Made by a program: the position numbers and the translations under genes
In this document: in pieces, positions 27,486 to 35,812 of the stretch
Numbering within the stretch: position 1 is the first letter of the stretch
Layout: every line of letters starts with the position of its first letter
The notes under the pieces: generated by a model
What the model was told of the DNA's origin: nothing
Databases searched by the model: none
The model's input: the letters and a program-made list of their open reading frames with translations, nothing else
DNA from: Legionella sainthelensi
GTDB lineage: Bacteria; Pseudomonadota; Gammaproteobacteria; Legionellales; Legionellaceae
DNA: 64,000 nucleotides
Direction: 5' to 3'
Assembly: GCF_900637685.1 (NCBI RefSeq)
Contig: NZ_LR134388.1
Coordinates: 4,057,001 to 4,121,000, forward strand

Positions 27486-28666
27486 TTAAATAGCCTTTCT
27501 CTGTTTTGTATTCTGAACCTGAACCAATCTAAATACTAATTTTAGCTTCTTTTGGATCTTCTTTTGCAGATTAAATGGATCCAGTGTAATAAACTGCTCT
27601 TGTAAGGTCTTTTTTTGATCTAATGTAAGACAGCTGGAAGCCATTAACCGTTGGTAAGGAGTTTGCGGTTTGTCATATTTTTTCTTAATCTTGGATTGGA
27701 TTCGCACTTTATCAATCAATTTAATACAGGGATAGAAAAAATTAAAAAGAAGAGATACCTCATTAGAATATAAGTCATTCATGAGTTCCACTATCTTTGG
27801 ATTATCAAAACGATGATAGCCAAAGAGCTGACAACATGAGTCCAGTTTTTCTGCTCAACATGCGCATTATCGTCTTTTTTATAAGGACGTGAACGGGAAA
27901 ATTGTACGGATTTTTGAGAACCGCGGTCAGTAAAATAACGAATAAGGTGCCAATTAAGAAACTATGAGCCGTTATCACAATCAAACCCTTTGATTTCAAA
28001 GAGTAAGTTTTCTTCTATGTTTTCTATGCCTTACAGTACACCTGTCGCTCCTTTATTCCAAGTAGCACGCACTTCTGTCCAGCCACTGAAAATATCGGTC
28101 ATTGTAATTGACCAGACAAAATCACCCATTAGCGAAGTGCCACAATGTGCCACAGTATCTGCTTCCATAAAACCAACTTGTCTCGTGTCCCACTGGTTTG
28201 TATTAATCGGAATATGTTTTCTTAGAAGGCTTCCGGGTTTCGTTCCACTTAAACCTTTTCCATAGCGAGATTTAATGGGTTTTAGCAAGCGATCGATTGT
28301 TGCTGCACTCATTGCCAGCAATTGAGTAGAGAGCTCATCTAATGAAGTCTCATGATGTTTCTGATAATGCGGTAACCATATGGGCAGAGCCTCTTTTAAG
28401 CGCTTGCCACACATCTGATCCGCAGCAAGCCAAATCTTTTTAAGCGGCTCCCATAATATACTAGGGTCATAAACTTTCTTTTTGCCTGGTTTTTTAGGTT
28501 TTTTATCAGCGATGGGGAACTGCCTTAATAACCTAGCTGCCGCTTTACGATGATAGCCATGTGTCTCGCAAAACTCATCCAATATGCGTTTCTTCACTTC
28601 ACGATTACCCCGGTGATAACGCCAACGCTGTGTTTTCAAATGTAAATCCATGCGTACTTCCCCCAT
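27486..28666 (-). pseudogene. Transposase with integrase-type DDE domain, inactivated
   Basis: The start at 28666 has a strong AAGGAGG. The N-terminus is a helix-turn-helix (RILDEFCETHGYHRKAAARL). The catalytic acidic residues are in MEADTVAHCG, FDCDNGS(E)F and NAHVEQKNW. The reading frame has TAA where GAA (VL-E-GIEN) is expected and TAG where GAG (NGS-E-FLNW) is expected. One base is also missing in WTHV-RQLFGYHRF; the remainder continues in another frame to 27486. Three independent lesions show true decay, unlike the single-base breaks elsewhere in this window. Confidence 0.85.
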
Positions 28667-28798
28667 TTTTGCTTTCCTCCTTTCGGCAACAGCAATAGTG
28701 AGGCAATGCGTACTCAGGCAACTAGGTGCAGATTTAATAATTCCTTAATATTTCACTGTTACAATGCGGGCGAATTTTGATAATAAACTAATTTTGAG

Positions 28799-29200
28799 AT
28801 GAATTTTAATTTAGAAGCAAGAACTGCATTAGCTACTTTTATTATAGATATTTCAAATGAATTAGTTTTTTCAAAACGTGAAATTGAGAGGTGCGCTCAT
28901 AAAGCACGAGCATTATTTAAAAAATACAACGCGTCACCTGAGCGAAGTTCTCTGGCACAACAGGAGTATTTAGCGGAACTGCTTGCGCCACTTAACAAAG
29001 TCAACTCCATAATCTATAACAAAAAAAGTTGGTGGGAAAAATTCGTTGGTTTTTTTGGATTTGTTTCTCCTGAAGAAGAAAAGTTACAATCAATCATTGG
29101 ACTAATTGAAAAGTCCCGTGTAAATGCCGCCACAACCTATAACAACATCCATTATCCTAATTTTATTTTTCGCATACTTCACTTTTTGGTTTTGATTTAA
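28799..29200 (+). CDS. Candidate thiol-hydrolase effector, N-terminal part (frameshifted)
   Basis: 133 aa, soluble and helical, ending at ILHFLVLI. Adding one T to the T5 run near 29182-29186 changes the end to ILHF-FGFDLRQVWQRDHYDQ and joins it in frame with the next ORF at 29275, giving one protein of about 575 aa. The upstream signal is weak (GAG close to the ATG). A Trp/Phe-rich patch (SWWEKFVGFFGF) could touch membranes. Function of this part is unknown. Confidence 0.7.
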   Translation: MNFNLEARTALATFIIDISNELVFSKREIERCAHKARALFKKYNASPERSSLAQQEYLAELLAPLNKVNSIIYNKKSWWEKFVGFFGFVSPEEEKLQSIIGLIEKSRVNAATTYNNIHYPNFIFRILHFLVLI

Positions 29201-29274
29201 GACAAGTATGGCAACGCGATCATTATGATCAATATCAAGAAAAAGAAAAACTTACTTATCTTTCACATCATTTA

Positions 29275-30525
29275 ATGGGTAATACCGATTTAAATCATCA
29301 TGAAATCTTACAAGGAAAAGTAAGATCGAGTGCTTACCAGCATTTCCTCAATGATTTAAGTGATTTTGTTAACATTCAAACGCTTGAATTGGATAACCAG
29401 ACAAAGCGTCTGTTTAATGATTTGCACAAACAAATCGAAGAGTGCTCTAAATTTTCTTATGAGCTGGATACAGTTCAGGTTATAAAGCAATTAAATGAGA
29501 ATAAAGACGCGCAACAACAATTAGTTGATGATTTGTCTTATCAAGTGCAAAAGTCTCTATTTGAACTACCGCCTGGAGGTTCTCTCATTATTCCGCATGG
29601 GTATGTCACGGCAAATGGAGGCCATGCAACTGTAATTGAATGTCAAAAAATCAACACACAAGAAGTTATTTTTAAAATAATTAATACCGGTGCTGGAGAA
29701 ACACAAACTGAAAGTTATAGAACTCTTTTCCTATCGCTTATAAGCACCACACTAACCCGTCCTGTTAAAGTCACAAGCAATATGTCAATAGAGGAAATTT
29801 TTAACACGAATTTCATTGAAGAATTACTCACGCCTCTAATCGTTGAAGATGGACAGTCCATGGAAAAAATGACTGCATTGTTTCTCCGTTTATATCATGA
29901 AGGGAGACTCCATGATGACAAGCACTTACTCACATTGCAGGTTAATGGTGTATGTGCACATTCCTCATTACTTGCTTGGTTTAAAACGAAAGTTCCAGAG
30001 CCAACTTTTTTATTGTTTCAATTTATTACAGCACAAAAAGCACTGCAACGCCTTGACCAATTTATGGCGCACTATGATAAGTCCGAGTTTATCGAAGATA
30101 TAAGCCAAGTTTTATTAGAGCTTCGCGAAGCAGGCAAACAAACTGTAGAAGAAGCAGCAAGTCAACTTGCTCATGAAAAAAGACGTATTACAGAAGAAAA
30201 AATGCAATTGCAATCACAATTATCCAGCTTATTGGATAAAAAAGGGAAGCAGATAGAAGATATACCTGATTTACCACACTATGTTGAGAAAAAATTACAA
30301 AAAGAGCAACTAACCCCTATAGAAAGAAAAGAAATTGCAGAAACCGATTCGTTAACAAAATGGGTGGCTCCTAGTCAAAGAAGGGGATTCTGGCCATTTT
30401 TTACAACCGAAGCTCAACCCCACCAAAGGCCTTTAAGTGACCAAGCTCAGAAAGCGATTATTGCTAAAAAAATAATTGGTCATGAGGCCTTTATTAATGC
30501 GACCGAATCAGCGTTCAGAATTTAG
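29275..30525 (+). CDS. Candidate thiol-hydrolase effector, catalytic part
   Basis: 416 aa as an ORF, but in-frame codons continue upstream to 29187 without a stop, so the visible ATG is probably internal to the 575-aa gene. It has a possible CE-clan active site. The His is at codon 29623 in GGHATVIE, and an Asn in IINTG lies twenty residues later. The Gln and Cys are in LQVNGVCAHSSL, with the Cys codon at 29953. The order His-Asn-Gln-Cys matches Ulp1/YopJ-type enzymes. The Cys-His arrangement is seen; the enzyme assignment is inference. A Gln-rich coiled coil (about 290-330) follows. No signal peptide. Confidence 0.72.
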   Translation: MGNTDLNHHEILQGKVRSSAYQHFLNDLSDFVNIQTLELDNQTKRLFNDLHKQIEECSKFSYELDTVQVIKQLNENKDAQQQLVDDLSYQVQKSLFELPPGGSLIIPHGYVTANGGHATVIECQKINTQEVIFKIINTGAGETQTESYRTLFLSLISTTLTRPVKVTSNMSIEEIFNTNFIEELLTPLIVEDGQSMEKMTALFLRLYHEGRLHDDKHLLTLQVNGVCAHSSLLAWFKTKVPEPTFLLFQFITAQKALQRLDQFMAHYDKSEFIEDISQVLLELREAGKQTVEEAASQLAHEKRRITEEKMQLQSQLSSLLDKKGKQIEDIPDLPHYVEKKLQKEQLTPIERKEIAETDSLTKWVAPSQRRGFWPFFTTEAQPHQRPLSDQAQKAIIAKKIIGHEAFINATESAFRI

Positions 30526-30529
30526 ATTA

Positions 30530-30754
30530 TTATTTATTCTGAGCTTGCTTTAATTTGGCTTCCAGCCAATGACCCATTGGCGGTGCAAGTATTTGTAACT
30601 TTCTTTTTTTGACAGAATTAAAATTAGCCTTTGAAGATTTATTATTCCTATGTTTTGACCGATGTTTAATGTCTACTTTGGCATGGATTTTACTGCGAAG
30701 CCCACCAAAACTAAAACCACTTACTTCTACAACTTTATCGTGGGTGTTTCTCAT
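30530..30754 (-). CDS. Small basic hypothetical protein
   Basis: 74 aa, very Lys/Arg/Asn-rich (KHRSKHRNNKSSK, VKKRKLQ), with no TM segment. It is convergent with the effector gene, four bases apart. The ribosome site is poor and I do not recognise the family. It may be an RNA-binding or ribosome-associated protein, or a chance ORF; composition is only weakly protein-like. Confidence 0.35.
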   Translation of the reverse strand: MRNTHDKVVEVSGFSFGGLRSKIHAKVDIKHRSKHRNNKSSKANFNSVKKRKLQILAPPMGHWLEAKLKQAQNK

Positions 30755-30782
30755 CGCATCTTGATGTACTTTTAAATAGAGC

Positions 30783-31031
30783 CTATTCGTGAGATCTATC
30801 TTTTTTAAATTCCGCTAATATTACGGTATATAAGCCTTTTTTTCACCCATTGTTATAACGATTATAATCACTTTTCCAGTGACCATACTCTGCTGGCAAA
30901 TCTCTCCATCCATCACCAAGACGCAGCATCCGACATATTACTTACATCAATAATTGCTCATTTTTATGGCAGCTTTTAGGTATCGCAAGAAATTTTTCTA
31001 AACAAGACCAGAGTTCATCGTCATTAACCAT
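30783..31031 (-). pseudogene. IS5-family transposase fragment
   Basis: In two frames the remnant reads DDELWSCLEKFLAIPKSCHK, then RMLRLGDGWRDLPAEYGHWK and SDYNRYNNG-stop-KKGLYTVIL. The sequence RxGxxWRDLPxxYGxWxxxYxR is the N-terminal signature of IS5/IS1031-type transposases. Internal stops and a frameshift kill it, and the DDE core is missing. It is a scar of past insertion at the end of the cox operon. Confidence 0.75.
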
Positions 31032-31307
31032 TTGAGACATTCCCTTTCCCCACCCCGAGTATCGCGAAAAAGCATCACCATGCGACTCAAACTCCTAGCA
31101 TGGAAGTGGGAGCAGATAGAAATGATTTGAAAATCTGTGCTCTGCTTCAGTCTGGGGAAACTATAATAAAACTTTAGGGGTGTTACCCAAGCTTTGCGAT
31201 ACGTTGCGCACGGTCTTACCTTGCGCAGACTCAAGTATACAAGGGATCCCACAGGTATGAAACGCGGTAAGCGCTATTTTAATGTGTGGGAATCGCTCAA
31301 GAAGAAT

Positions 31308-31325
31308 GCAGCAAATTCTTGCTGC
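31308..31325 (-). terminator. Hairpin after coxC
   Basis: GCAGCAA-ATTC-TTGCTGC is a perfect 7-bp stem with a four-base loop, 23 bases beyond the coxC stop on the transcript. The following bases on the minus strand are ATTCTTCTT, a weak U-rich tail. It is a plausible end of the cox operon. Confidence 0.5.
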
Positions 31326-31348
31326 GACAAAGGTGATTACGAATATTT

Positions 31349-32218
31349 TTATAACCAATACACAAAAACAAATAAAAATAACCAAACAACGTCTACAAAG
31401 TGCCAATACCACGCAACACCTTCAAAAGCAAAATGTCGCTCTGGTGTAAAATGGCCGTATTTACAGCGGAAAAAGATAACGATGAGCATTATAGTTCCCA
31501 ATGTGACGTGTAGGCCATGAAAACCGGTTAACATAAAAAAAGTCGTCCCATAAATCCCGGCGGATAAAGTTAAATTCATCTCCGTGTAAGCCTCATGATA
31601 CTCATAACTTTGAAGCGCCAAGAACAAGATACCTAATGAAATTGTTAAAGCCATACCAATGAGTAATTGTTTCTGCTTCTTTAATTTTAATGCCCAGTGC
31701 GCCCAGGTTACTGTAACCCCAGAGGTTAATAAAATTAATGTATTTATTGCTGCTAAACCCCAAGCCCCCATTGCTTCATGAGCTCCAGCAAAAACATGGT
31801 TATCCGGATTATTTAATATAGGCCAAGTAGAGTTAAAATTTGGCCAGAGCGTGAAATGAGTAATAGGATGTACTTCTCCTCCTAAAAGAGGCACAGACCA
31901 AAGTCTTGAATAGAATAATGCGCCAAAAAAAGCACCGAAAAAACACACCTCAGAAAAGATAAACCAGCACATACCCCAACGAAACGAGCGGTCAACCTGT
32001 TCATCATATACACCCTTGGAGTTTTCATAAATGACCTGACCAAACCAGCCAAAGAGCATGAAAACCATAATGCCAAGACCGATGGTGAATATATAAGGGC
32101 CATACCAATCATCATGAAGCCATGATCCAGCGCCCACAAGAGTAGTAGTTAATCCGCATGAAGCAACTAAAGGCCAATGGCTTGGTTTAGGGATGTAATA
32201 AGTACCATGTGCTCCCAT
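31349..32218 (-). CDS. coxC: Cytochrome c oxidase subunit III
   Basis: Seven-TM subunit of the aa3-type oxidase, 289 aa, lining the proton and oxygen side of subunit I. Conserved segments include SEVCFFGAFFGALFYSRL, GAHEAMGAWGLAAINTLILL and the final HFVDVVWLFLFVFVYWL. It is the last gene of the operon, 26 bases after ctaG. The usual assembly genes (SURF1, ctaA, ctaB) do not follow; an IS5 scar does. Confidence 0.96.
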   Translation of the reverse strand: MGAHGTYYIPKPSHWPLVASCGLTTTLVGAGSWLHDDWYGPYIFTIGLGIMVFMLFGWFGQVIYENSKGVYDEQVDRSFRWGMCWFIFSEVCFFGAFFGALFYSRLWSVPLLGGEVHPITHFTLWPNFNSTWPILNNPDNHVFAGAHEAMGAWGLAAINTLILLTSGVTVTWAHWALKLKKQKQLLIGMALTISLGILFLALQSYEYHEAYTEMNLTLSAGIYGTTFFMLTGFHGLHVTLGTIMLIVIFFRCKYGHFTPERHFAFEGVAWYWHFVDVVWLFLFVFVYWL

Positions 32219-32244
32219 TGTAATTTAATCTCCTGTATCAATAA

Positions 32245-32778
32245 TCATTTATCGGTTACATCAAATAAAGTATAAGACAAAGTAACCGTATTTATTTTTT
32301 CTGGTAAGTCAGCATCCAAATGAAATAATAAAGGCATATTCATTGCCTCATGTCCATCTAGTGTTTGCCGAGTGAAACAAAAACACTCCGTTTTTTTCAA
32401 GTATTTCGCGGCAATCCCAGGAGTGACGCTGGGTATTGCCTGTACTGACATTGGATGATCGGTTTTATTTTCCGCATAAAAAGCCAGCTTCGCAATTTCA
32501 CCAGGATGAACCTGTATTTTTCGAGTTTTAGGATAGAATGCCCATGGCACTCCGCTATTATTTGTTGCAACAAACTCAACCGTAACTAATCTGTCTTTAG
32601 CAACTTTTACCTTAGTGGCATCATACGCGACTGCCTCTGGATTTGTTTTGCCATTAATCCCAAGACTTTTACAAATACTATTGTAAATAGGGACTAGGGC
32701 AAAACCAAAAGCAAACATTCCCACCACAAGCAAGGCTAACAAAGAGACTAACTTGTTATGCCCTTTCCTCTCACTCAT
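32245..32778 (-). CDS. ctaG: Cytochrome c oxidase assembly protein CtaG (Cox11)
   Basis: Copper chaperone that delivers Cu to the CuB site of subunit I, 177 aa. One N-terminal TM anchor (LVSLLALLVVGMFAFGFALV) is followed by a periplasmic Ig-like domain with the copper-binding motif ECFCF. A further Cys in YNSICKSLG near the membrane is also conserved. It sits between coxA and coxC. Confidence 0.94.
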   Translation of the reverse strand: MSERKGHNKLVSLLALLVVGMFAFGFALVPIYNSICKSLGINGKTNPEAVAYDATKVKVAKDRLVTVEFVATNNSGVPWAFYPKTRKIQVHPGEIAKLAFYAENKTDHPMSVQAIPSVTPGIAAKYLKKTECFCFTRQTLDGHEAMNMPLLFHLDADLPEKINTVTLSYTLFDVTDK

Positions 32779-32788
32779 ATAAATACAC

Positions 32789-34408
32789 CTATAAATCTAA
32801 CTTAGGGGGCGTTGAAAAGGTATGATATGGAGGTGGTGAAGGTAAAGTCCACTCTAGCCCATAAGCACCCTCCCATGATCGTGCAGCGGCAATATCCTTA
32901 TTAGTTCCTTTCTTCCTGACCGTAGCAATCACATTATATAAAAAGAGTAATTGGGTAAACCCAAAGATGAAAGCACCGATTGAAGAGATCATATTAAAAT
33001 TAGTAAATTGCAACGCATAATCAGGAATTCTTCTTGGCATGCCTGCTAACCCTAAAAAGTGCATAGGAAAGAAAGCGATGTTTACTGAAATGGCCGATAG
33101 CCAAAAGTGCCATTTACCCAAACACTCGCTATACATATGACCAGTCCATTTAGGCAACCAGTAATATGTAGCTGAAAAAAGGGCGAATATTACTCCTGGA
33201 ACTAAAACATAGTGGAAATGGGCCACAACAAAATAGCTGTCTTGGTATTGGAAGTCTGCAGGGACCAGAGCCAACATTAAACCTGTAAAACCACCAATTG
33301 TAAATAAAAATACAAAAGCTAATGCGAACAACATCGGAGTTTCAAAGGTCATAGATCCTTTGAACATCGTACTTACCCAGTTAAATACTTTAATTCCAGT
33401 AGGTACTGCAATCAACATCGTAGTATACATAAAGAACAATTCTGCGCCTAAGGGTATACCTGTTGTAAACATATGGTGAGCCCAAACAATAAATGACAAT
33501 ATGGCAATGCTCACAACTGCATAAACCATAAAATAATAACCAAATAAAGGTTTACGGCTAAAGGTAGGAATTACTTCTGAAATAACACCAAAAGCAGGCA
33601 TTACCAAAACATAAACTTCAGGATGTCCAAAAAACCAAAATACGTGCTGAAAAAGTATTGGATCGCCGCCACCAGCTGCACTAAAAAAGCTTGTTCCAAA
33701 ATGTCGGTCCGCCAACATCATAGTCACTGCACCTGCCAATACGGGCATAATTGCAATTAATAAAAACGCAGTAACTAACCAAGTCCAAACAAACATGGGC
33801 ATTCTCATTAAAGTCATGCCTGGCGCGCGTAGGTTTAAAATCGTTGCAATGATGTTAATTGAACCCATAATGGATGACAGACCCATCATATGAATTGAGA
33901 AAATCATGAAATCCGTGCTTGGGGGAGCATATGTAGTCGATAAAGGTGCATACATAGTCCAACCGAAATTTGGGCCACCACCCGCATGAAATGTCGTGGA
34001 AAGCAATAAAGTAAAAGCAAAGGGCAGAATCCAAAAGCTCCAGTTATTTAACCTGGGCAATGCCATATCTGGAGCACCAATCATCATTGGAATTTGCCAG
34101 TTTGCTATTCCGGTAAACGCTGGCATAACCACACCGAATAGCATGATTAGTCCATGCAGTGTCGTCATCTGGTTAAAAAAGTTTGGATCAACAAACCGAT
34201 GGCCGGGCTGAAAAAGCTCTGCTCGAATCACTAAAGCCATTCCACCAGCAACAAAGAAGCTAATCATTGCCAGCCACAAATAAAGTGTACCAATATCTTT
34301 GTGGTTCGTAGTAAACAACCAGCGTTTTATAAACCCTAAAACACCCTTACCTTGCTCAGGTCCATGATCATCGTGTTTTTCATCATGTGCTAATGTATAA
34401 CTACTCAT
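32789..34408 (-). CDS. coxA: Cytochrome c oxidase subunit I
   Basis: Catalytic subunit, 539 aa with twelve TM helices. It carries the haem a and haem a3-CuB ligands: TTLHGLIMLFG near residue 85, FWFFGHPEVYVLVMPAFG with the His-Tyr crosslink pair and channel Glu, WAHHMFTTG, and HFHYVLVPG. The HPEV Glu marks the A1 family of haem-copper oxidases. Its start overlaps the coxB stop by ATGA. Confidence 0.98.
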   Translation of the reverse strand: MSSYTLAHDEKHDDHGPEQGKGVLGFIKRWLFTTNHKDIGTLYLWLAMISFFVAGGMALVIRAELFQPGHRFVDPNFFNQMTTLHGLIMLFGVVMPAFTGIANWQIPMMIGAPDMALPRLNNWSFWILPFAFTLLLSTTFHAGGGPNFGWTMYAPLSTTYAPPSTDFMIFSIHMMGLSSIMGSINIIATILNLRAPGMTLMRMPMFVWTWLVTAFLLIAIMPVLAGAVTMMLADRHFGTSFFSAAGGGDPILFQHVFWFFGHPEVYVLVMPAFGVISEVIPTFSRKPLFGYYFMVYAVVSIAILSFIVWAHHMFTTGIPLGAELFFMYTTMLIAVPTGIKVFNWVSTMFKGSMTFETPMLFALAFVFLFTIGGFTGLMLALVPADFQYQDSYFVVAHFHYVLVPGVIFALFSATYYWLPKWTGHMYSECLGKWHFWLSAISVNIAFFPMHFLGLAGMPRRIPDYALQFTNFNMISSIGAFIFGFTQLLFLYNVIATVRKKGTNKDIAAARSWEGAYGLEWTLPSPPPYHTFSTPPKLDL

Positions 34409-35610
34409 TGCAAACCTCCAGCTTGAACTTTATTAACCATGGTTGGTTGTTGATTAGCATTCTTTCGTTGCGCTGCAACATCCGTGGGTTGAATTAACTC
34501 ATTAGTGTTGTTATCCCAAGCATTACGCTCATAAGTGGCGATAGCAGCAATTTCCTCATCCGTCAGTTGATCTTTATAAGGTTGCATTGCAGAACCAGGA
34601 ATTCCATGAAGTATCACATCTATATGACGGGAAATTGGATGACCTGTAGCTACAGAACTCCCTCTTAGTGCTGGATACAGCGGGGGTATACCCATCCCAT
34701 CAGGCCTATGACATGGGGAACAAATTTGGTCATATTTTTCTTTCCCGAATGTCAGTAACTCGTCACGAGTCATTGTTTTTTGTACTGCTTCCCTCGCCTC
34801 TTCATTCGCGTATTTATCTTCTGACTTTGTTTGTGCCGCCACCCACTTATCAAAATCATCTTGGCTTACTGCTTCGACCACTATAGGCATAAACCCATGA
34901 TTGACGCCACACAGCTCAGCACATTGGCCTCTATAAGTGCCAGGTTTTTCAATAGTCGCCCAAGCTTCGTACATAAATCCAGGAATTGCATCACGTTTTA
35001 TACCTAATTCAGGCACCCACCAAGAATGCACTACATCATTTGAGGTAACCAGAAAACGAACCTTCTTATTTACAGGTAGGACTAGTGGCTTGTCGACTTC
35101 CAATAAGTACCACTCATTCTTTTTTTGACTGTTTTCAATTTGATTAAATGGGGTAGATAAAATACTAAAATAGCTAATGCCTTGATCAAGATATTCATAT
35201 TGCCATTTCCATTGATACCCGACTATTTTTACAGTAAGTTCTGATTGTCTTGTATCATCCATACGCATTAAAACGCGAGTCGCTGGTATTGCAAGTCCAA
35301 CTAAAATTAAAAAAGGGATAATAGACCAGAAAATTTCTAATCTAGGATTATCATGGAATGATGCTGCCTTATAGCCTTTAGATTTTCTATGATGAATCAT
35401 AGAGTAAATCATTACCCCAAATACAACAACACCTATTACGGCGCATACCGCCATACAAACCATATGCAGGTAGTAAGCATCCTTACTGATAGGAGTAACT
35501 CCTTCATACATATTCAGCTGCCAATTATTTGCAGCTGCAAATATTGGCTGACTCCCACACCAGACACCTAGCATTATTATTAATTTACAGATTTTTAACC
35601 TGTTTAACAT
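34405..35610 (-). CDS. coxB: Cytochrome c oxidase subunit II fused to cytochrome c (caa3-type)
   Basis: Subunit II with electron-entry CuA and an extra haem c domain. I chose the ATG at 35610 because GAGGA lies seven bases upstream; two ATGs at 35631 and 35616 are also in frame. Order: signal peptide to FAA; two TM helices; CuA site with His in DVVHSWWVPEL and QCAELCGVNHGFM; then a C-terminal cytochrome c with CSPCH and axial Met in SAMQPY. The fusion means electrons can pass within one polypeptide, typical of caa3 oxidases. Confidence 0.95.
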   Translation of the reverse strand: MLNRLKICKLIIMLGVWCGSQPIFAAANNWQLNMYEGVTPISKDAYYLHMVCMAVCAVIGVVVFGVMIYSMIHHRKSKGYKAASFHDNPRLEIFWSIIPFLILVGLAIPATRVLMRMDDTRQSELTVKIVGYQWKWQYEYLDQGISYFSILSTPFNQIENSQKKNEWYLLEVDKPLVLPVNKKVRFLVTSNDVVHSWWVPELGIKRDAIPGFMYEAWATIEKPGTYRGQCAELCGVNHGFMPIVVEAVSQDDFDKWVAAQTKSEDKYANEEAREAVQKTMTRDELLTFGKEKYDQICSPCHRPDGMGIPPLYPALRGSSVATGHPISRHIDVILHGIPGSAMQPYKDQLTDEEIAAIATYERNAWDNNTNELIQPTDVAAQRKNANQQPTMVNKVQAGGLQ

Positions 35611-35770
35611 CCCCATTCCTCGTCTTATCATTGAAGTTTGAATATAAGGTATGAAAAAATTCCCATGCCTTATATTCAGATAATTGGCTCTTCAATTCAA
35701 TCAATATCTCCACTCAAGCAAAGGTCATGAGCAATACCTTAACTTGAACATAACGCATACGCCCTTTTTC

Positions 35771-35804
35771 TTGAGCAAAGCCTGATTTTCAGGCCTTGGC
35801 TCAA
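35771..35804. promoter_or_regulatory. Two-part hairpin between the tetraheme gene and coxB
   Basis: TTGAGC/GCTCAA (6 bp) and inner GCCTG/CAGGC (5 bp) form a bulged stem, just after the tetraheme stop and 160 bases before coxB. There is no minus-strand T-run, so it is not a full terminator. It could attenuate read-through or process the mRNA. Confidence 0.5.
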
Positions 35805-35812
35805 AGTTCAAT

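Larger units (their letters stand above)
27157..28730 (-). mobile_element. Degenerate insertion sequence with multi-site ends
   Basis: About 1.57 kb around a dead DDE transposase. Both ends carry inverted arrays of the 9-mer TTGCC motif. Left: GCTGCCTCA 27165, ATTGCCTCA 27193, GTTGCCGAA 27211, GTTGCCTCA 27241. Right, read inward on the minus strand: GTTGCCTGA 28722, ATTGCCTCA 28707, GTTGCCGAA 28690. The outer limits were placed where both ends begin TG, so they are approximate. I found no target-site duplication. The motif order (GCC-TCA outer, GCC-GAA inner) is shared by the ends, which supports one element. Family tentatively ISNCY/IS1202-like. Confidence 0.6.
30755..31348. other. Gap holding an IS5 remnant and no intact gene
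   Basis: 594 bases between the 74-aa ORF and coxC. The left part is the IS5-type transposase fragment at 30783-31031. The right part (31041-31348) has only short ORFs I do not believe, plus a hairpin at 31308-31325 near the coxC stop. Confidence 0.6.

Noticed and set aside
27805..27999. Independent small membrane protein within the IS
   Set aside because: It is the continuation of the decayed transposase read in the wrong frame; the DDE residues appear when read in the right frame.
31194..31520. Plus-strand ORF overlapping coxC
   Set aside because: Part of it is the antisense of the conserved coxC end and the rest lies in the degraded IS region; no ribosome site.
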